Source of the DNA: Streptomyces fagopyri
GTDB lineage: Bacteria; Actinomycetota; Actinomycetes; Streptomycetales; Streptomycetaceae
Assembly (NCBI RefSeq): GCF_009498275.1
Contig: NZ_CP045643.1
Location: 8,742,001 to 8,806,000 of the forward strand
Direction: 5' to 3'
Length of the DNA stretch: 64,000 bases
Shown: in pieces, positions 34,209-43,663 of the stretch
Layout of the letters: each line of letters begins with the position of its first letter
Position numbering within the stretch: position 1 is the first letter of the stretch
Notes under the pieces: model-generated
The model's database searches: none
What the model saw: only the letters and a program-made list of their open reading frames with translations
What the model was told of the DNA's origin: nothing
Position numbers and translations under genes: made by a program

Positions 34209-35402
34209 ATGGACAGCACCACGTACGCGAACAGCTTGCTGACAAGGGAAGTGGCAGGTCGTGCCGCGGCACTTCAGCCGCTGTTGCGGGAGCTGGCAGC
34301 ACAGGGTGACGCCGACCGTGTCATACCGCCGGCCGCCGTGAAGGCTCTGAGCGAAGCGGGCATGTTCCGGTTGCTCACCCCCGCGAGGTTCGGGGGCCTG
34401 CAGGCGGACCTTCGGACGCTCACTGCGATGTCGGAGGCTGTGGGGCGGGCCGACGGCTCGGCAGCATGGGTCGCAATGATCATCTCGGTGACCAACTGGC
34501 TGGCCTGCCTCTTCCCGGACGAGGCCCAGGAGGAGGTCTTCGGCGCTGACCCCGACGCGCGGGTGACGGGTGTGGCGGCGCCGACGAGCGTCGGGGAGAG
34601 GGTTCCCGGCGGGTGGCACGTCAGCGGGCGCTGGGCCTACAACTCCGGCGCGCCGTACGCGACCTGGGCGGCAGTCGGCTCCCTCCTCAAGAGCGAGCAC
34701 GGGGAGGTTGCCGATCAGGCGCTGGTACTGATCCCGGCCGCCGACCTGGCCATCGACGACACCTGGTACACGGCGGGCATGCGAGGCACCGCCAGCAATA
34801 CCTTGATCGCCCAGGACGTGTTCGTCCCTGAACACCGGGTGCTTTCGGTCCCGGCTGCCGCCGAGGGTGTCTACCCCCGGTCGTCCAACGGCGAGACCCT
34901 CTACGGTGCATCGTTCGGCCCCATGCTCGTGCTCTGCCTGGCCGGACCGCTGCTGGGCCTGGGCCAGGCCGCTCTCGACACGGTGGCGGCCGCGGCCGAT
35001 TCCAAGCCTCTGGCGTTCACCATTCACGGTCGGCAGGCGGAGTCCGTGGGCTTCCAGACGCAGGTCGCCGAAGCGGCACTCAAGGTCGAGACGGCGCGGC
35101 TGCACATCTACCGCGCGGCCGACGAGGTCGACACGGCTGCGGCCCAGGGCCCGCTGGACTACCCGGCCCGAGCCCACATCAGGGCCCAGGCCGGTTACGC
35201 GGTGCAGGAGATCCTCGGTGCGATCGGCATCCTGCTCAACGCCCACGGTTCCGCAGCCTTCGCCGAAGCCAGCCCCCTGCAGCGCATCTGGCGCGACGCG
35301 AACACCGCGGCCCGCCACGCAGGCCTGGTCCCCCTGGTCGGCCTGGAGGTCTACGGCAAGACCCTGCTGGGCGTGAACGACCGCGTCAGCCTCATGGTCT
35401 GA
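34209..35402 (+). CDS. acyl-CoA dehydrogenase-fold flavin-dependent monooxygenase (HpaB/DszC-like)
   Basis: The 397-residue protein follows the acyl-CoA dehydrogenase plan: an N-terminal helical domain (ADRVIPPAAVKALSEAGMFRLLTPARFGGL), a central beta domain (GGWHVSGRWAYNSGAPYATWAAVG, GMRGTASNTLIAQDVFVPEHRVL) and a C-terminal four-helix bundle. WHVSGRW and RGTASNT are features of group D flavin monooxygenases that use FMNH2/FADH2 to hydroxylate aromatics, rather than of true dehydrogenases. It would need a separate flavin reductase, which was not seen here. ATG 34209 follows GGAG about 11 bp upstream. Confidence 0.85.
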   Translation: MDSTTYANSLLTREVAGRAAALQPLLRELAAQGDADRVIPPAAVKALSEAGMFRLLTPARFGGLQADLRTLTAMSEAVGRADGSAAWVAMIISVTNWLACLFPDEAQEEVFGADPDARVTGVAAPTSVGERVPGGWHVSGRWAYNSGAPYATWAAVGSLLKSEHGEVADQALVLIPAADLAIDDTWYTAGMRGTASNTLIAQDVFVPEHRVLSVPAAAEGVYPRSSNGETLYGASFGPMLVLCLAGPLLGLGQAALDTVAAAADSKPLAFTIHGRQAESVGFQTQVAEAALKVETARLHIYRAADEVDTAAAQGPLDYPARAHIRAQAGYAVQEILGAIGILLNAHGSAAFAEASPLQRIWRDANTAARHAGLVPLVGLEVYGKTLLGVNDRVSLMV

Positions 35403-35769
35403 GCACTGCGGCGACTTCAGACGCTCCCCGGCCGGCGAAACGTCGGCGCGGCTGGGCGGACCGACGCGCTCTGCGCCGGAAACGGTTGTACCGGGCCGCC
35501 TCATTGCCGGTCAGCGGGCACTCCGTGCCTTCACGGCACCACCTTGGTGTTCGTCCGAGGCAGCCGTAAAAAGCCGGCCATGGCGCCGGCGTCGGTCGGG
35601 AGCGCTACGCCTTGCGACATTCACCCACACCCGGGTCCCTCAATCCCCGCGGTTCGACCGACACCTCCGGGACGTCGGTCCTCTCTCACACGCATATGCA
35701 GAACCTCATAGCCCACGGGCGGCTGGCGCACGCCGTTCGCCCCATCCATCCGATCACCGAAAGCCAGCC
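35403..35769. other. intergenic stretch
   Basis: No gene, repeat or strong palindrome was recognised between the monooxygenase and the hydrolase. It presumably carries the hydrolase promoter. Confidence 0.35.
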
Positions 35770-36468
35770 ATGACTGTGAAGAATGTCCAGCCGAACCGGC
35801 CGACCCTGCTCCTGGTCCACGGAGCCTGGCACGGCTCCTGGTGCTGGGACCCGCTGCGGGCGGCGCTGGACGCCGACAGCTGGACCACCCGAGTCCTCGA
35901 CCTGCCCAGCGCCGGGGACGAGAGCGCCGGCATACACGAAGACACGCAGGTGGTGCTGCGGGAACTGTCGGCCATCGAGGGCCCGGTGGTGGTGGTCGCG
36001 CACTCCTACGGCGGCGTGCCGGTCACCCAGGCCGTCGCCCAGGCGCCCAATGTCGTGCACGTCGTCTACCTCGCCGCATACCAACTCGAGGTCGGCGAGA
36101 GCCTCCTGGGCTTTCACGGAGCCGCGGTGGCCGCCGAGCCACGGGGTGTCACCCCGCCGCTCGGCGACCCGGTCCGGGCCCTGTACGGGGACGTGCCACA
36201 GGTCTTCGCGGAGGCGGCCGCCGCGCGGCTGGTGCCACAGAGTGTGAAGTCGTTCAGTGAGCCGGTGACCCGCGCAGGCTGGCACACCGTCCCGTCCACG
36301 TACGTGGTGTGCGAACTGGATCAAGCGGTGCCTTCGGCGTCGCAGGAGGACATGGCGAGCCGCGCGGATGCGGTTCACCGGTTGCCCAGCCACCACTCCC
36401 CGTTCCTCTCCATGCCCGTGGAGTGCGCGACGCTCCTCACGAAAATCGCTCTCGAAGCGACTTCCTGA
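35770..36468 (+). CDS. alpha/beta hydrolase
   Basis: The compact 232-residue alpha/beta hydrolase starts PTLLLVHGAWHGSWCWDPLRAAL, with the oxyanion HGAWHG motif. The nucleophile elbow is VAHSYGG, the acid is in YVVCELDQAVP and the His in PSHHSPFLSMP. This is the salicylate-esterase/MenH-like type that works on small esters. There is no signal peptide. It follows the monooxygenase at 34209 in the same orientation and may act on its product. Confidence 0.9.
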   Translation: MTVKNVQPNRPTLLLVHGAWHGSWCWDPLRAALDADSWTTRVLDLPSAGDESAGIHEDTQVVLRELSAIEGPVVVVAHSYGGVPVTQAVAQAPNVVHVVYLAAYQLEVGESLLGFHGAAVAAEPRGVTPPLGDPVRALYGDVPQVFAEAAAARLVPQSVKSFSEPVTRAGWHTVPSTYVVCELDQAVPSASQEDMASRADAVHRLPSHHSPFLSMPVECATLLTKIALEATS

Positions 36469-36560
36469 AGCGGACGGCCCCGGCGGTCCGAACCACCGTC
36501 CACGCGACGTCTCGCGATCTTCCGCCCGCCGGGACTTCCCCCAACTACCGAACGGACACC

Positions 36561-37643
36561 ATGCTGACGTCGCCGCCGACTTCTCGCACGCAGAAGCTCG
36601 CTCCGGCCCTTGGCGCACCCGCGAGTGGGCTCGCCGCAGGACTCGTCCTCGGCGTGCTCACCAACCTGGCCCAGGGCTGGCTCCCCGGTGCCTTCAACCA
36701 CATACCGAACTCGGGGGCGGTCTGGTCCGCCGCCGCCTTTGCCGCCGGTGCGATCCTCACCCACCGGGCCACCGTCGTGATCGCCGCCGTAACCGGGCTT
36801 CTCACCGAACTCGGTCTGGTCATCGGCTACTACGGCTACGCCGCTTTCGGGAGAGGCGGCATGGGCTCCCTCACCATGCCGCTCGTCTGGGCGGCCGTGG
36901 CCTGCGTCGTCGGCCCTCTCTTCGGTGTCGCGGGTCTCTGGTCACGCAACGGCCAGGGCGGCGTCCGACGCATCGCCGGGACCGCCGCCCTCGCCGGGGT
37001 CTTCGGCGGGGAGGGCGTCTCCTTCGCGCGGGGGTCGCATCACTCGACCGAGGCGACAGCCTGCATCGTCGTGGTTCTGCTCGTCTCGCTCCTGCTGCCC
37101 CGCACTCTCAAAGATCGCGCCCTGGCTTTGTCGGCCGCCGTCGCGCTGTCCCTGCTGTCCTTCGTTGTCGTCGGTGCGGCCTGGACCGTCGTCGTCGGCG
37201 CGCCGACGATCGGCACCGTGCCGGGCCTGACCGACGCCAAACTCCAGGCAGCGGTGGCCGGGATGGTGCCGGCGGGCCTCGAAGTGACCAGGCGCGGTGG
37301 CCAAGACGGAGAGAGCGCGTATGTCGTGGTCACGGACAGCGAGGGCGCCTCGCGCATCGACGTGACGGTGCAGGCGGGTATGTCCTTCATGAAGAAGGAA
37401 CTGTTCAACGATTCCGCAGCTCTGCCGGACGGCACACTGGTCAAGACCTCACGGCACGCGGACGGGACGGACGGGCTGGTCACCTGGACGGCCGACACCT
37501 TGCGGGAGGACGGCCTGCGAGTCGTCGTCACGGCATACAACTCCGCCGGCCTCACCGTGCCCGTCACCCGCGACATGCCCGCGCTGTCCATGCAGCAGCT
37601 CACCGCAATGGCCACCGACGAAGAGTGGAAGTCCCTTCCGTAG
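36561..37643 (+). CDS. DUF6518-like membrane protein
   Basis: From ATG 36561 a 360-residue protein is predicted. Residues ~20-220 hold about seven membrane helices (GLAAGLVLGVLTNLAQGWLPGAFNHIPNSGAVWSAAAF, ALSLLSFVVVGAAWTVVVG) as in the DUF6518 family. Residues ~225-360 form a soluble extracytoplasmic-looking domain with many Thr/Val/Asp residues. No transporter or enzyme motif is visible. It lies 92 bp downstream of the hydrolase. The function is unknown. Confidence 0.7.
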   Translation: MLTSPPTSRTQKLAPALGAPASGLAAGLVLGVLTNLAQGWLPGAFNHIPNSGAVWSAAAFAAGAILTHRATVVIAAVTGLLTELGLVIGYYGYAAFGRGGMGSLTMPLVWAAVACVVGPLFGVAGLWSRNGQGGVRRIAGTAALAGVFGGEGVSFARGSHHSTEATACIVVVLLVSLLLPRTLKDRALALSAAVALSLLSFVVVGAAWTVVVGAPTIGTVPGLTDAKLQAAVAGMVPAGLEVTRRGGQDGESAYVVVTDSEGASRIDVTVQAGMSFMKKELFNDSAALPDGTLVKTSRHADGTDGLVTWTADTLREDGLRVVVTAYNSAGLTVPVTRDMPALSMQQLTAMATDEEWKSLP

Positions 37644-37720
37644 CGTGCGGACGGCATCGGTCAGGCCCTGCCCGCGCCACCGGCCAGCGGGACAGCGGAC
37701 CACGCGAACGGAGAGTAAAC

Positions 37721-37749
37721 GGACGGTGTCCGTCCTCTTGTGGTAGCCT
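37721..37749 (+). promoter_or_regulatory. autoregulatory operator and -10 of the TetR gene
   Basis: GGACGGTGTCCGTCC (37721-37735) is a perfect palindrome with a 3-bp centre. Eight bp later comes TAGCCT (37744-37749), a plausible -10. The same layout occurs in front of the NTF2-like gene (32651) and the MFS gene (39110), so the TetR encoded at 37819 is the likely binder. Confidence 0.75.
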
Positions 37750-37818
37750 GCACACGGGGATTTCCCACCCGACCGCCTGGTTGTCCGAGCAGGCGCTGCG
37801 CACGCACGAAAAGGCCAC

Positions 37819-38505
37819 ATGGTGAGCGATCGCAAGGAGATGGTCCGCCGATCCGGCCGGCTGAAAACCGGGATTCAGATGCCGCCCGGTCTTGGCGCCG
37901 CGCCTGAGCCTCGGGCGGATGCGCAGCGTAACCGGTGTGCTCTGATCGTCGCGACGCGAGAAGCGATTGCCGCTCGTGGGCTCGAGGTCTCGGCTCTGGA
38001 CATTGCGAAGGCGGCCGGCCTGGGCGTGGGCACTCTGTATCGGCGCTTCGGCACCAAAGAGGCACTGCTGGGCTTCGTGGTGCTCAGCTTCTACGACGAG
38101 CTGTGCGTCCTCGCGCGGGAATGCATGGAGCGCGAGGACCCGTGGGACGGGCTGGTGGAGTTCGTGATGCAGCTCGCAGGGGCGCACCGCGACAACATCG
38201 GCCTCGCCGAGGTCACCGCGGCGTGTGACGAGCCGCCTACGCCCGAGCTCGCGGAGCGGACCGCCGCGGTGCAGGAAGCCGTTATCCAGCTGACCGAACG
38301 GGTGCGTGCGACAGGCGTCCTGCGCGAGGACGTGACCTGGCAGGACATCATGATCTGTTCACGCGCCTCACTGGACACCGATCACTGCCTCGGCGTCGAC
38401 GCCGGTCCCGACGGATGGCGCCGGGTCATCACACTCCTGCTGGACGGGATGCGCGCCCCCGCACGAACTCCGCTTGAAGGGTCAGGGCCCCAAGTCCGCC
38501 TCTGA
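37819..38505 (+). CDS. TetR/AcrR family regulator, likely controller of the GGACGR-N3-YCGTCC regulon
   Basis: The 228-residue regulator has an unusual 35-residue basic leader before the DNA-binding domain RCALIVATREAIAARGLEVSALDIAKAAGLGVGTLYRRFGTKEALL. The C-terminal half is the helical ligand-binding domain (LVEFVMQLAGAHRDNIGLAEVTAACDEPP). A strong palindrome in its own promoter recurs before the NTF2-like gene and the MFS exporter. The simplest model is an exporter repressor released by the exported or toxic compound. The start is ATG 37819. Confidence 0.9.
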   Translation: MVSDRKEMVRRSGRLKTGIQMPPGLGAAPEPRADAQRNRCALIVATREAIAARGLEVSALDIAKAAGLGVGTLYRRFGTKEALLGFVVLSFYDELCVLARECMEREDPWDGLVEFVMQLAGAHRDNIGLAEVTAACDEPPTPELAERTAAVQEAVIQLTERVRATGVLREDVTWQDIMICSRASLDTDHCLGVDAGPDGWRRVITLLLDGMRAPARTPLEGSGPQVRL

Positions 38506-39109
38506 CATGCGCTGTCAGACGTCCAGCAGTGGGCAGCCACCGTTCGCGGTCGCCATACTGTGCTGGGCTGACCGCAGTGCCGGGCCGACGATGACGACAG
38601 GGCTGCAGGGCAACCGGAAAGCTGGGCTTTCCTCCGCCCGCCTGAAGTCTGGGACTGTGGTGTTTCCGCGGCACAGGGCAAGCGCGAGCCACGGGCGCTG
38701 TCTTTGACACTCGCGGCTACCCCTTCGTCAGCGAGCGGACCTCTTCACCGCAGTGATACGCGGCGCACACCGTGGCGCCGGTCCCGAGCGGGTCCCGACT
38801 GTCGGCTCCACAGTCCCTCCGCGCGAGCGACGACAGACATCTCGCGGTCTGCCCCTGCGGCCTGCGACGGACTGCGCGACAGGTTCGGTCCCTGTCTTCT
38901 CCTGCGCCGAAGCGCCAGGGCCGCCGTTCGCGGCCCCCTTAAAGCTCGCCTCGCCAGGAAACACCCTGCAGGATCACCGTGGCTTCTGCGCGGGGTCACG
39001 GAGGCGCTCCGCACCTCATTTCCTCGGAACGCAAGCAAGTCCATAAACCGGACTTCGGGCCAGGTCGCAGCCCCGATCTCAAGCCATCGACCGCTGATCG
39101 AAGTTAACC
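38506..39109. other. gene-free spacer upstream of the MFS promoter
   Basis: No convincing reading frame, RNA or repeat was seen on either strand. Confidence 0.35.
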
Positions 39110-39162
39110 GGACGACCAGTGTCCGCTTGTGTTACATTCCTGTAAGCGGATGAGACTCGTCC
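39110..39162 (+). promoter_or_regulatory. MFS promoter with two TetR operators
   Basis: GGACGACCAGTGTCC (39110-39124) and GGATGAGACTCGTCC (39148-39162) are spaced 38 bp centre to centre. A -10-like TACATT (39133-39138) lies 8 bp behind the first. The second site extends to a near-perfect 23-bp palindrome (39144-39166, AAGCGGA...TCCGCTT). The layout repeats that at 32651-32704. Confidence 0.75.
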
Positions 39163-39351
39163 GCTTCGCGGTTGCCCGCACCAGGGGGCCACGCGTCCAC
39201 TGAGCCACTGCCGCCGGCCCCTGGTCGGCTACACCCGGCCGGCCAGACTGCCGAGACCCGCCGTCCGCCGGAGGCCGGCGACCCCGTCTGCCGCATCGTC
39301 CGGGAGTACCGATCTCCCCCCTCCGTTTGTCTTCGAGGAGCGACTCTTCCC

Positions 39352-40833
39352 ATGGCTGCACCATCCCCACATCCGAATCCGCGCCGTTGGGCCGCGCTTG
39401 CGTTCATCTCCATCGCTCAGCTGATGGTGTTCCTGGACAGCGCGATCATGAACATCGCCCTGCCTTCAGCCCAGCAGGCTCTGCACTTCTCTGACGGCGG
39501 ACGCCAGTGGGTCATCACCGCTTACGGGCTGGCGTTCGGCGGCTTGCTGATCCTGGGCGGGCGCCTGGGCGACCTGCTCGGCCGCAAGCGTGCCTTCACC
39601 ATCGGCCTGATCGGCTTCGCGCTGGCTTCCGCGCTCGGAGGAGCCGCGGGCAATCTCGGCACCCTGCTGATCGCCCGCGCCGGCCAGGGAGTCTTCGGCG
39701 CGCTCCTGGCCCCGGCGGCCCTCGCCCTGATCTCGCTGACCTTCACCGACGCCAGAGAACGGGCCAAGGCCTTCGGTATCTATGGCGCCATCGCGACCGC
39801 CGGCGGCGTCCTGGGCCTGCTGCTGGGCGGGTTGCTCACCGAGTACCTGAACTGGCGCTGGTCGATGCTCGTCAACATCCCCATCGCCGTCGTCGGCATC
39901 ATCGGAGCGATCACCGTCGTGCAGGACATCCCCACCGAGGGCAAGCGCGTCCGCATCGACATACCCGGCGCGATCCTGGCCACCCTCGGGCTGGTGGCTC
40001 TGGTCTTCGGCTTCTCCGAGGCCGAAAGCCGCGGCTGGTCCTCCGGTCTCACCATCACCCTGCTCGTCGCAGCCGTAGTGCTGATCCTGGCCTTCCTGAT
40101 CGCGGAGAAGAAGATCACGTCACCGCTGCTCCCGCTGCACGTCCTCACCGAACGCAACCGGGCCGGCGCCTACCTCTCGGTGGGCCTCGCGGTGATGAGC
40201 ATGTTCGGCATGTTCCTGTTCCTCAGCTACTACCTGCAGCTGGTCAAGGGCTACTCCCCGGTCCTGACCGGCGTCGCGTTCGTGCCGCTGGGTGCCGCAC
40301 AGGCTTTCGGTTCCATGGTCATCGGTACCCGGCTGTCCGGCAGACTGCGTCCCGGGTTGCTGATGGGCGCCGGCTACCTCGTCAGTGCCATCGGCGTCCT
40401 CCTGCTCGTCCTGCTGCAGGCCGACAGCTCTTACGGGCTGCTGGCCGTCGCTGAGATCATCACCGGCCTCGGCATCGGTACCGCCTTCATGCCCGCCATG
40501 AGCCTGGGCACCCACGGCGTCGAGCCTCAGGATGCCGGTGTCGCATCCGCCATGGTCGGCACCGCCCAACAAGTTGGCGGCTCGGTCGGCACCGCCCTGC
40601 TCAACACCATCGCCGCCAGCTCCACCACCGCCTACCTCGCCACCCGGGAGCACGGCCGGGCGGTGACCGATGCTGCACTGGTCCACGGATTCGGCACGGC
40701 TTACTGGTGGGCGTTCGGCTTCCTGCTCCTGGCGGCGCTGATCTCCCTCGTCGCGGTCAACGCTCCGCGTCCAGACCACAGCACCGCTTCTGCCGGCGCG
40801 ACGGCCGCGGATAAGCCGGTCCCGGTGCACTGA
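39352..40833 (+). CDS. MFS transporter, DHA2 family (14 TM drug exporter)
   Basis: The 493-residue protein has 14 predicted helices. DHA2 landmarks are present: LDSAIMNIALPSAQQALHF in helix 1 (motif D1), GRLGDLLGRKRAF between helices 2 and 3 (motif A), and IYGAIATAGGVLGLLLGGLL in helix 5 (motif C, typical of antiporters). It would export toxic compounds or a metabolite using protons. GAGGAG at 39335-39340 sets ATG 39352. Two operators shared with the TetR gene control its promoter, which fits substrate-induced efflux. Confidence 0.95.
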   Translation: MAAPSPHPNPRRWAALAFISIAQLMVFLDSAIMNIALPSAQQALHFSDGGRQWVITAYGLAFGGLLILGGRLGDLLGRKRAFTIGLIGFALASALGGAAGNLGTLLIARAGQGVFGALLAPAALALISLTFTDARERAKAFGIYGAIATAGGVLGLLLGGLLTEYLNWRWSMLVNIPIAVVGIIGAITVVQDIPTEGKRVRIDIPGAILATLGLVALVFGFSEAESRGWSSGLTITLLVAAVVLILAFLIAEKKITSPLLPLHVLTERNRAGAYLSVGLAVMSMFGMFLFLSYYLQLVKGYSPVLTGVAFVPLGAAQAFGSMVIGTRLSGRLRPGLLMGAGYLVSAIGVLLLVLLQADSSYGLLAVAEIITGLGIGTAFMPAMSLGTHGVEPQDAGVASAMVGTAQQVGGSVGTALLNTIAASSTTAYLATREHGRAVTDAALVHGFGTAYWWAFGFLLLAALISLVAVNAPRPDHSTASAGATAADKPVPVH

Positions 40834-40963
40834 CAGCCCCATGAGGATTCCTGACCCTCGTTCATCCTCTGTTTACCAATTCGCGCATATTTGAGCTGAT
40901 TTACGGCACATCATCGCGCGCCCAGCAGCACGGCGGGCTACGCGCCCTCGGAAAGGTGGAAAC

Positions 40964-41926
40964 ATGAAGGCTGTAGGAGTCTTTCGCTACGGCGAGCCCG
41001 AAGTGCTCGAGGTCGTCGAACTTCCCGTCCCGGAGGTGGGACCGGGGCAAATCCGGGTGCGCGTGCGCGCAGCAGCAGTGAACCCCGCGGACGTGCTGCT
41101 GCGCATGAGGTACACAGACCGGATGCTTGCAGGTCGCCTGACCCCGCCGTACCGGCCCGGTATGGACGCCGCGGGCGTGGTCGACGCCATAGGTCCGGAA
41201 ACGGTCACCTCTCTGCGGATAGGCGATCGCGTGATGGCCATGGTTGTCCCCATCGACCCATCAGGGGGCGCCTACGCGGAATGCATCGTCCTGGACGCCA
41301 GACAAGTCGTCAGAGCGCCAGCCGGATCCACGCACGCCGAGGCGGCCACGCTTCCGATGAACGGACTCACCGCACGCCGCGCCCTCGACGTCCTCGGCCT
41401 GGCCCCAGGCGACTGGATAGCGGTGACCGGTGCCGCGGGCGCCATGGGCGGATACACCGTCCAACTGGCCAAAGCCGAAGGCCTGCGCGTCGTGGCGGAC
41501 TCAGCTCCCGCCGACCAGGAACTCGTACATGCGCTGGGCGCTGACCTGGTCGTCGAGCGAGGGCGGGGGGTCGGCCGGCGCATCCGTGACGCTGTTCCAG
41601 GCGGTGTGAACGCCGTCGTGGACGCCGCAATCATGGGCCCCGAAGTACTTCCCGCTCTCCGGGCCGCAGGACAGATCGCCCTGGTACGCAGCGCAGACGA
41701 GCCCGGAGTCACTCCCCTCGGCGAACATGGGAACGTGATCGTCCAGAACATATACGTACCGGAGTACCGCTACGCCAACGACAAACTCGACGCCCTGCGC
41801 GCACTCGCGGAAGAAGGGCGGATCTCACTGCGGATTGCAGAGGAGATCCCGGCAAGCCGGGCAGCAGAGGCGCACCGTCGGTTCGAAGCGGGCGGGGTGC
41901 GAGGCAGGTTCATTTTGACCTTCTGA
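40964..41926 (+). CDS. NADP-dependent quinone oxidoreductase-like MDR protein
   Basis: This 320-residue medium-chain reductase has the substrate-domain start MKAVGVFRYGEPEVLEVVELPVPEVGPGQIRVRV, then MDAAGVVDAIGPE, IGDRVMAM and the nucleotide-binding motif VTGAAGAMGGYTVQLAKAEG (~149-168). The Cys/His ligands for zinc are absent, so it belongs to the quinone oxidoreductase branch (reduction of quinones or enones). It has the same orientation as the exporter and precedes a second TetR gene. GGTGGAAAC precedes ATG 40964. Confidence 0.9.
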   Translation: MKAVGVFRYGEPEVLEVVELPVPEVGPGQIRVRVRAAAVNPADVLLRMRYTDRMLAGRLTPPYRPGMDAAGVVDAIGPETVTSLRIGDRVMAMVVPIDPSGGAYAECIVLDARQVVRAPAGSTHAEAATLPMNGLTARRALDVLGLAPGDWIAVTGAAGAMGGYTVQLAKAEGLRVVADSAPADQELVHALGADLVVERGRGVGRRIRDAVPGGVNAVVDAAIMGPEVLPALRAAGQIALVRSADEPGVTPLGEHGNVIVQNIYVPEYRYANDKLDALRALAEEGRISLRIAEEIPASRAAEAHRRFEAGGVRGRFILTF

Positions 41927-42053
41927 ACGCCGTGTCCTAGCCGAGGGGCTGCCTCGTCCCCCTGGCGCAGCTACACAGCCCACCGAGGGGCCGGTCTCCG
42001 AGCATCACACGAGATGGAACATTCAGGCAGCTTTCAGGAAGGTGAGCGAGGCA

Positions 42054-42716
42054 ATGATGGTGACCTGGAGCATCGGGAATGTGCGGCGGGGGCCCCGCCC
42101 CAGACCCGACGCGCTGATCAATCGTGAACGCATCATGGTCGCCACGTGCGAAGCGTTCATCGAACACGGCACGAGTGTCTCGTTGGACGAGATCGCTCGC
42201 CAGGCAGGTATCGGGAACGCCACGCTCTACCGGCACTTCCCCAACCGGCGAGAACTCATCCGCACCGTCGCACTGGCGCTGCTCTCCCACACGACAGATC
42301 AGGCCGAGGCCGCCCTCGCCCAGGAACCGACCCCCTTCGAGGCTGTACAGCGCTTCCTGCACCAAGCCGTCGACGAGCACTTCGCGGCGCTGTGCCCGAT
42401 GCTCGCCGACCATGCCGACGTCCGCGACCCGGAACTCGTCCGCACGCGCTCCCGCCTGGAGACCGCCGTCTCGAATCTCGTCGAGGCAGCTCAGCAATCG
42501 GGCAGGCTCCGGCCCGACATCAACGGCGCAGATCTGACAGCTGCCGTGGCCCAACTGGCCCGGCCTCTGCCAGGCGTTGCTCTCGGGGAAGGTGATCACC
42601 TCGTCCATCGCCACCTGGAACTCCTCATCGGCGGCCTCAGCGTGGTCCCCTCGGACGCAGTAAGTCACGTCGCCTGGTGTTACAGGCTGTCGGCCCATGG
42701 GGGGGGGACGGGGTAG
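42054..42716 (+). CDS. TetR family regulator (SbtR-like C-terminal domain)
   Basis: The protein has about 220 residues. The DNA-binding domain reads RERIMVATCEAFIEHGTSVSLDEIARQAGIGNATLYRHFPNRRELI. The ligand domain (PTPFEAVQRFLHQAVDEHFAALCPMLADHADVRDPEL) is of the SbtR-like kind. ATG codons at 42054 and 42057 are both possible behind GGAAGG. The last ~15 residues after VVPSDA run into debris of the next remnant, so the natural C terminus may have been replaced. It probably regulates the adjacent oxidoreductase. Confidence 0.85.
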   Translation: MMVTWSIGNVRRGPRPRPDALINRERIMVATCEAFIEHGTSVSLDEIARQAGIGNATLYRHFPNRRELIRTVALALLSHTTDQAEAALAQEPTPFEAVQRFLHQAVDEHFAALCPMLADHADVRDPELVRTRSRLETAVSNLVEAAQQSGRLRPDINGADLTAAVAQLARPLPGVALGEGDHLVHRHLELLIGGLSVVPSDAVSHVAWCYRLSAHGGGTG

Positions 42717-43130
42717 GTGTGGATGTCGCCGAGTGCGAGACGGAGCGGGCTGAGGAGGCGGTGGGCGAGGCTGGGGGAGAGGTCTTCGATTGCGAGGGCC
42801 GCGGCGGCGAAGCCCACGGATATCTGTCCATCCGAGAAGTCCCGTACACACTTGCGCTGGTCGCACAGGAACTCGGCCTTGCTGCGTAGCCGCTCGCCCA
42901 GCGGGCCGGGGACCGGCGCCGTGCCGACCGGTGCGGGCGAAGTTCACGCAGGTGGGAACGTACCGGTCGAGACCGGGGGTGTCCTTGGTACCGCGATGGC
43001 ACAGGACCTTGTCGCGCTTGTGGGTATGGGGATTGTCGTAGACGGCCGGTTGAGGGTTGGCGCAGATCTGGTGGGCCTGCCGGGCGCCGCCGCCGCTGCC
43101 GGGGCGCCACCATGATGGCCCGAGCCCTGC
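42690..43130 (-). pseudogene. frameshifted Cys-containing mobile-element protein
   Basis: One frame reads HQICANPQPAVYDNPHTHK, RDKVLCHRGTKDTPGLDRYVPTCVNFARTGRHGAGP. Near 42905-42920 the sense moves to the next frame (GERLRSKAEFLCDQRKCVRDFSDG...FAAAALAIEDLSPSLAHRLLSPL). Together they make one coherent small protein with CxxxxP and CVNFARTxRH features seen in actinophage or integrative-element genes. A single indel has broken it. The function is unknown. Confidence 0.45.
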
Positions 43131-43283
43131 CGCTGAACCACGATCCGACGCGGCGGCCAGGAGGAGCTCAGGCCGGAGGCCCGGGACAACACCGTCGAAT
43201 GGACGCCCGTTCGCCGGACCCATTGTCGCGGCTGCCCGACTGTCGCCAGGATGACCCCGACACCTGCTGACGAGAGGGCGTAC

Positions 43284-43655
43284 ATGGACAGCGTGGAAGT
43301 GCCCGGCCGGACATTCGACCACCTGCTCACGGGTTTCATCCGCAACGAGGCCAACGACTGCGCCGTCTACCGCGTCGAAGGCCAGAGCGCGAACCCGGGC
43401 GACGCGTTCGGGAACGTGTTCGCCTGGCTGTGGGAGCGCGACAGGAACTCGGCCGTGGCCGCCTTCGCCGGCCTCCTGGCGGAAGCCCGGAAGCAGAGCG
43501 ACGAGGGCGACGAGGTCCGACTGGAAGAGCTGATCAGGGGCTTGCGGCTCGCACTCCATCGCTCGCGGCTCGGCCAGCAGGACGAGTTCCACGAGGTGGG
43601 ACGGGCGCTACGTGACCAGGTACCCGAGCACTTCGGCGGACGCACCGACCTCTAG
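43284..43655 (+). CDS. hypothetical protein
   Basis: From ATG 43284 (GAGAGGG upstream) a 123-residue acidic soluble protein is read: MDSVEVPGRTFDHLLTGFIRNEANDCAVYRVEGQ, FAWLWERDRNSAVAAFAGLLAEARKQSDEGDEVRLEELIRGL. It is mostly helical. There is no known domain, signal or membrane segment. It stands alone between mobile fragments. Confidence 0.5.
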   Translation: MDSVEVPGRTFDHLLTGFIRNEANDCAVYRVEGQSANPGDAFGNVFAWLWERDRNSAVAAFAGLLAEARKQSDEGDEVRLEELIRGLRLALHRSRLGQQDEFHEVGRALRDQVPEHFGGRTDL

Positions 43656-43663
43656 CGGACGGA

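Noticed and set aside
34167..35504. 445-codon open frame antisense to the flavin monooxygenase
   Set aside because: Same strand-shadow effect. The plus-strand gene has clear family motifs.
38728..39046. three overlapping open frames before the MFS gene
   Set aside because: They have no ribosome sites, and their composition matches random GC-rich sequence. The region is better explained as promoter spacer.
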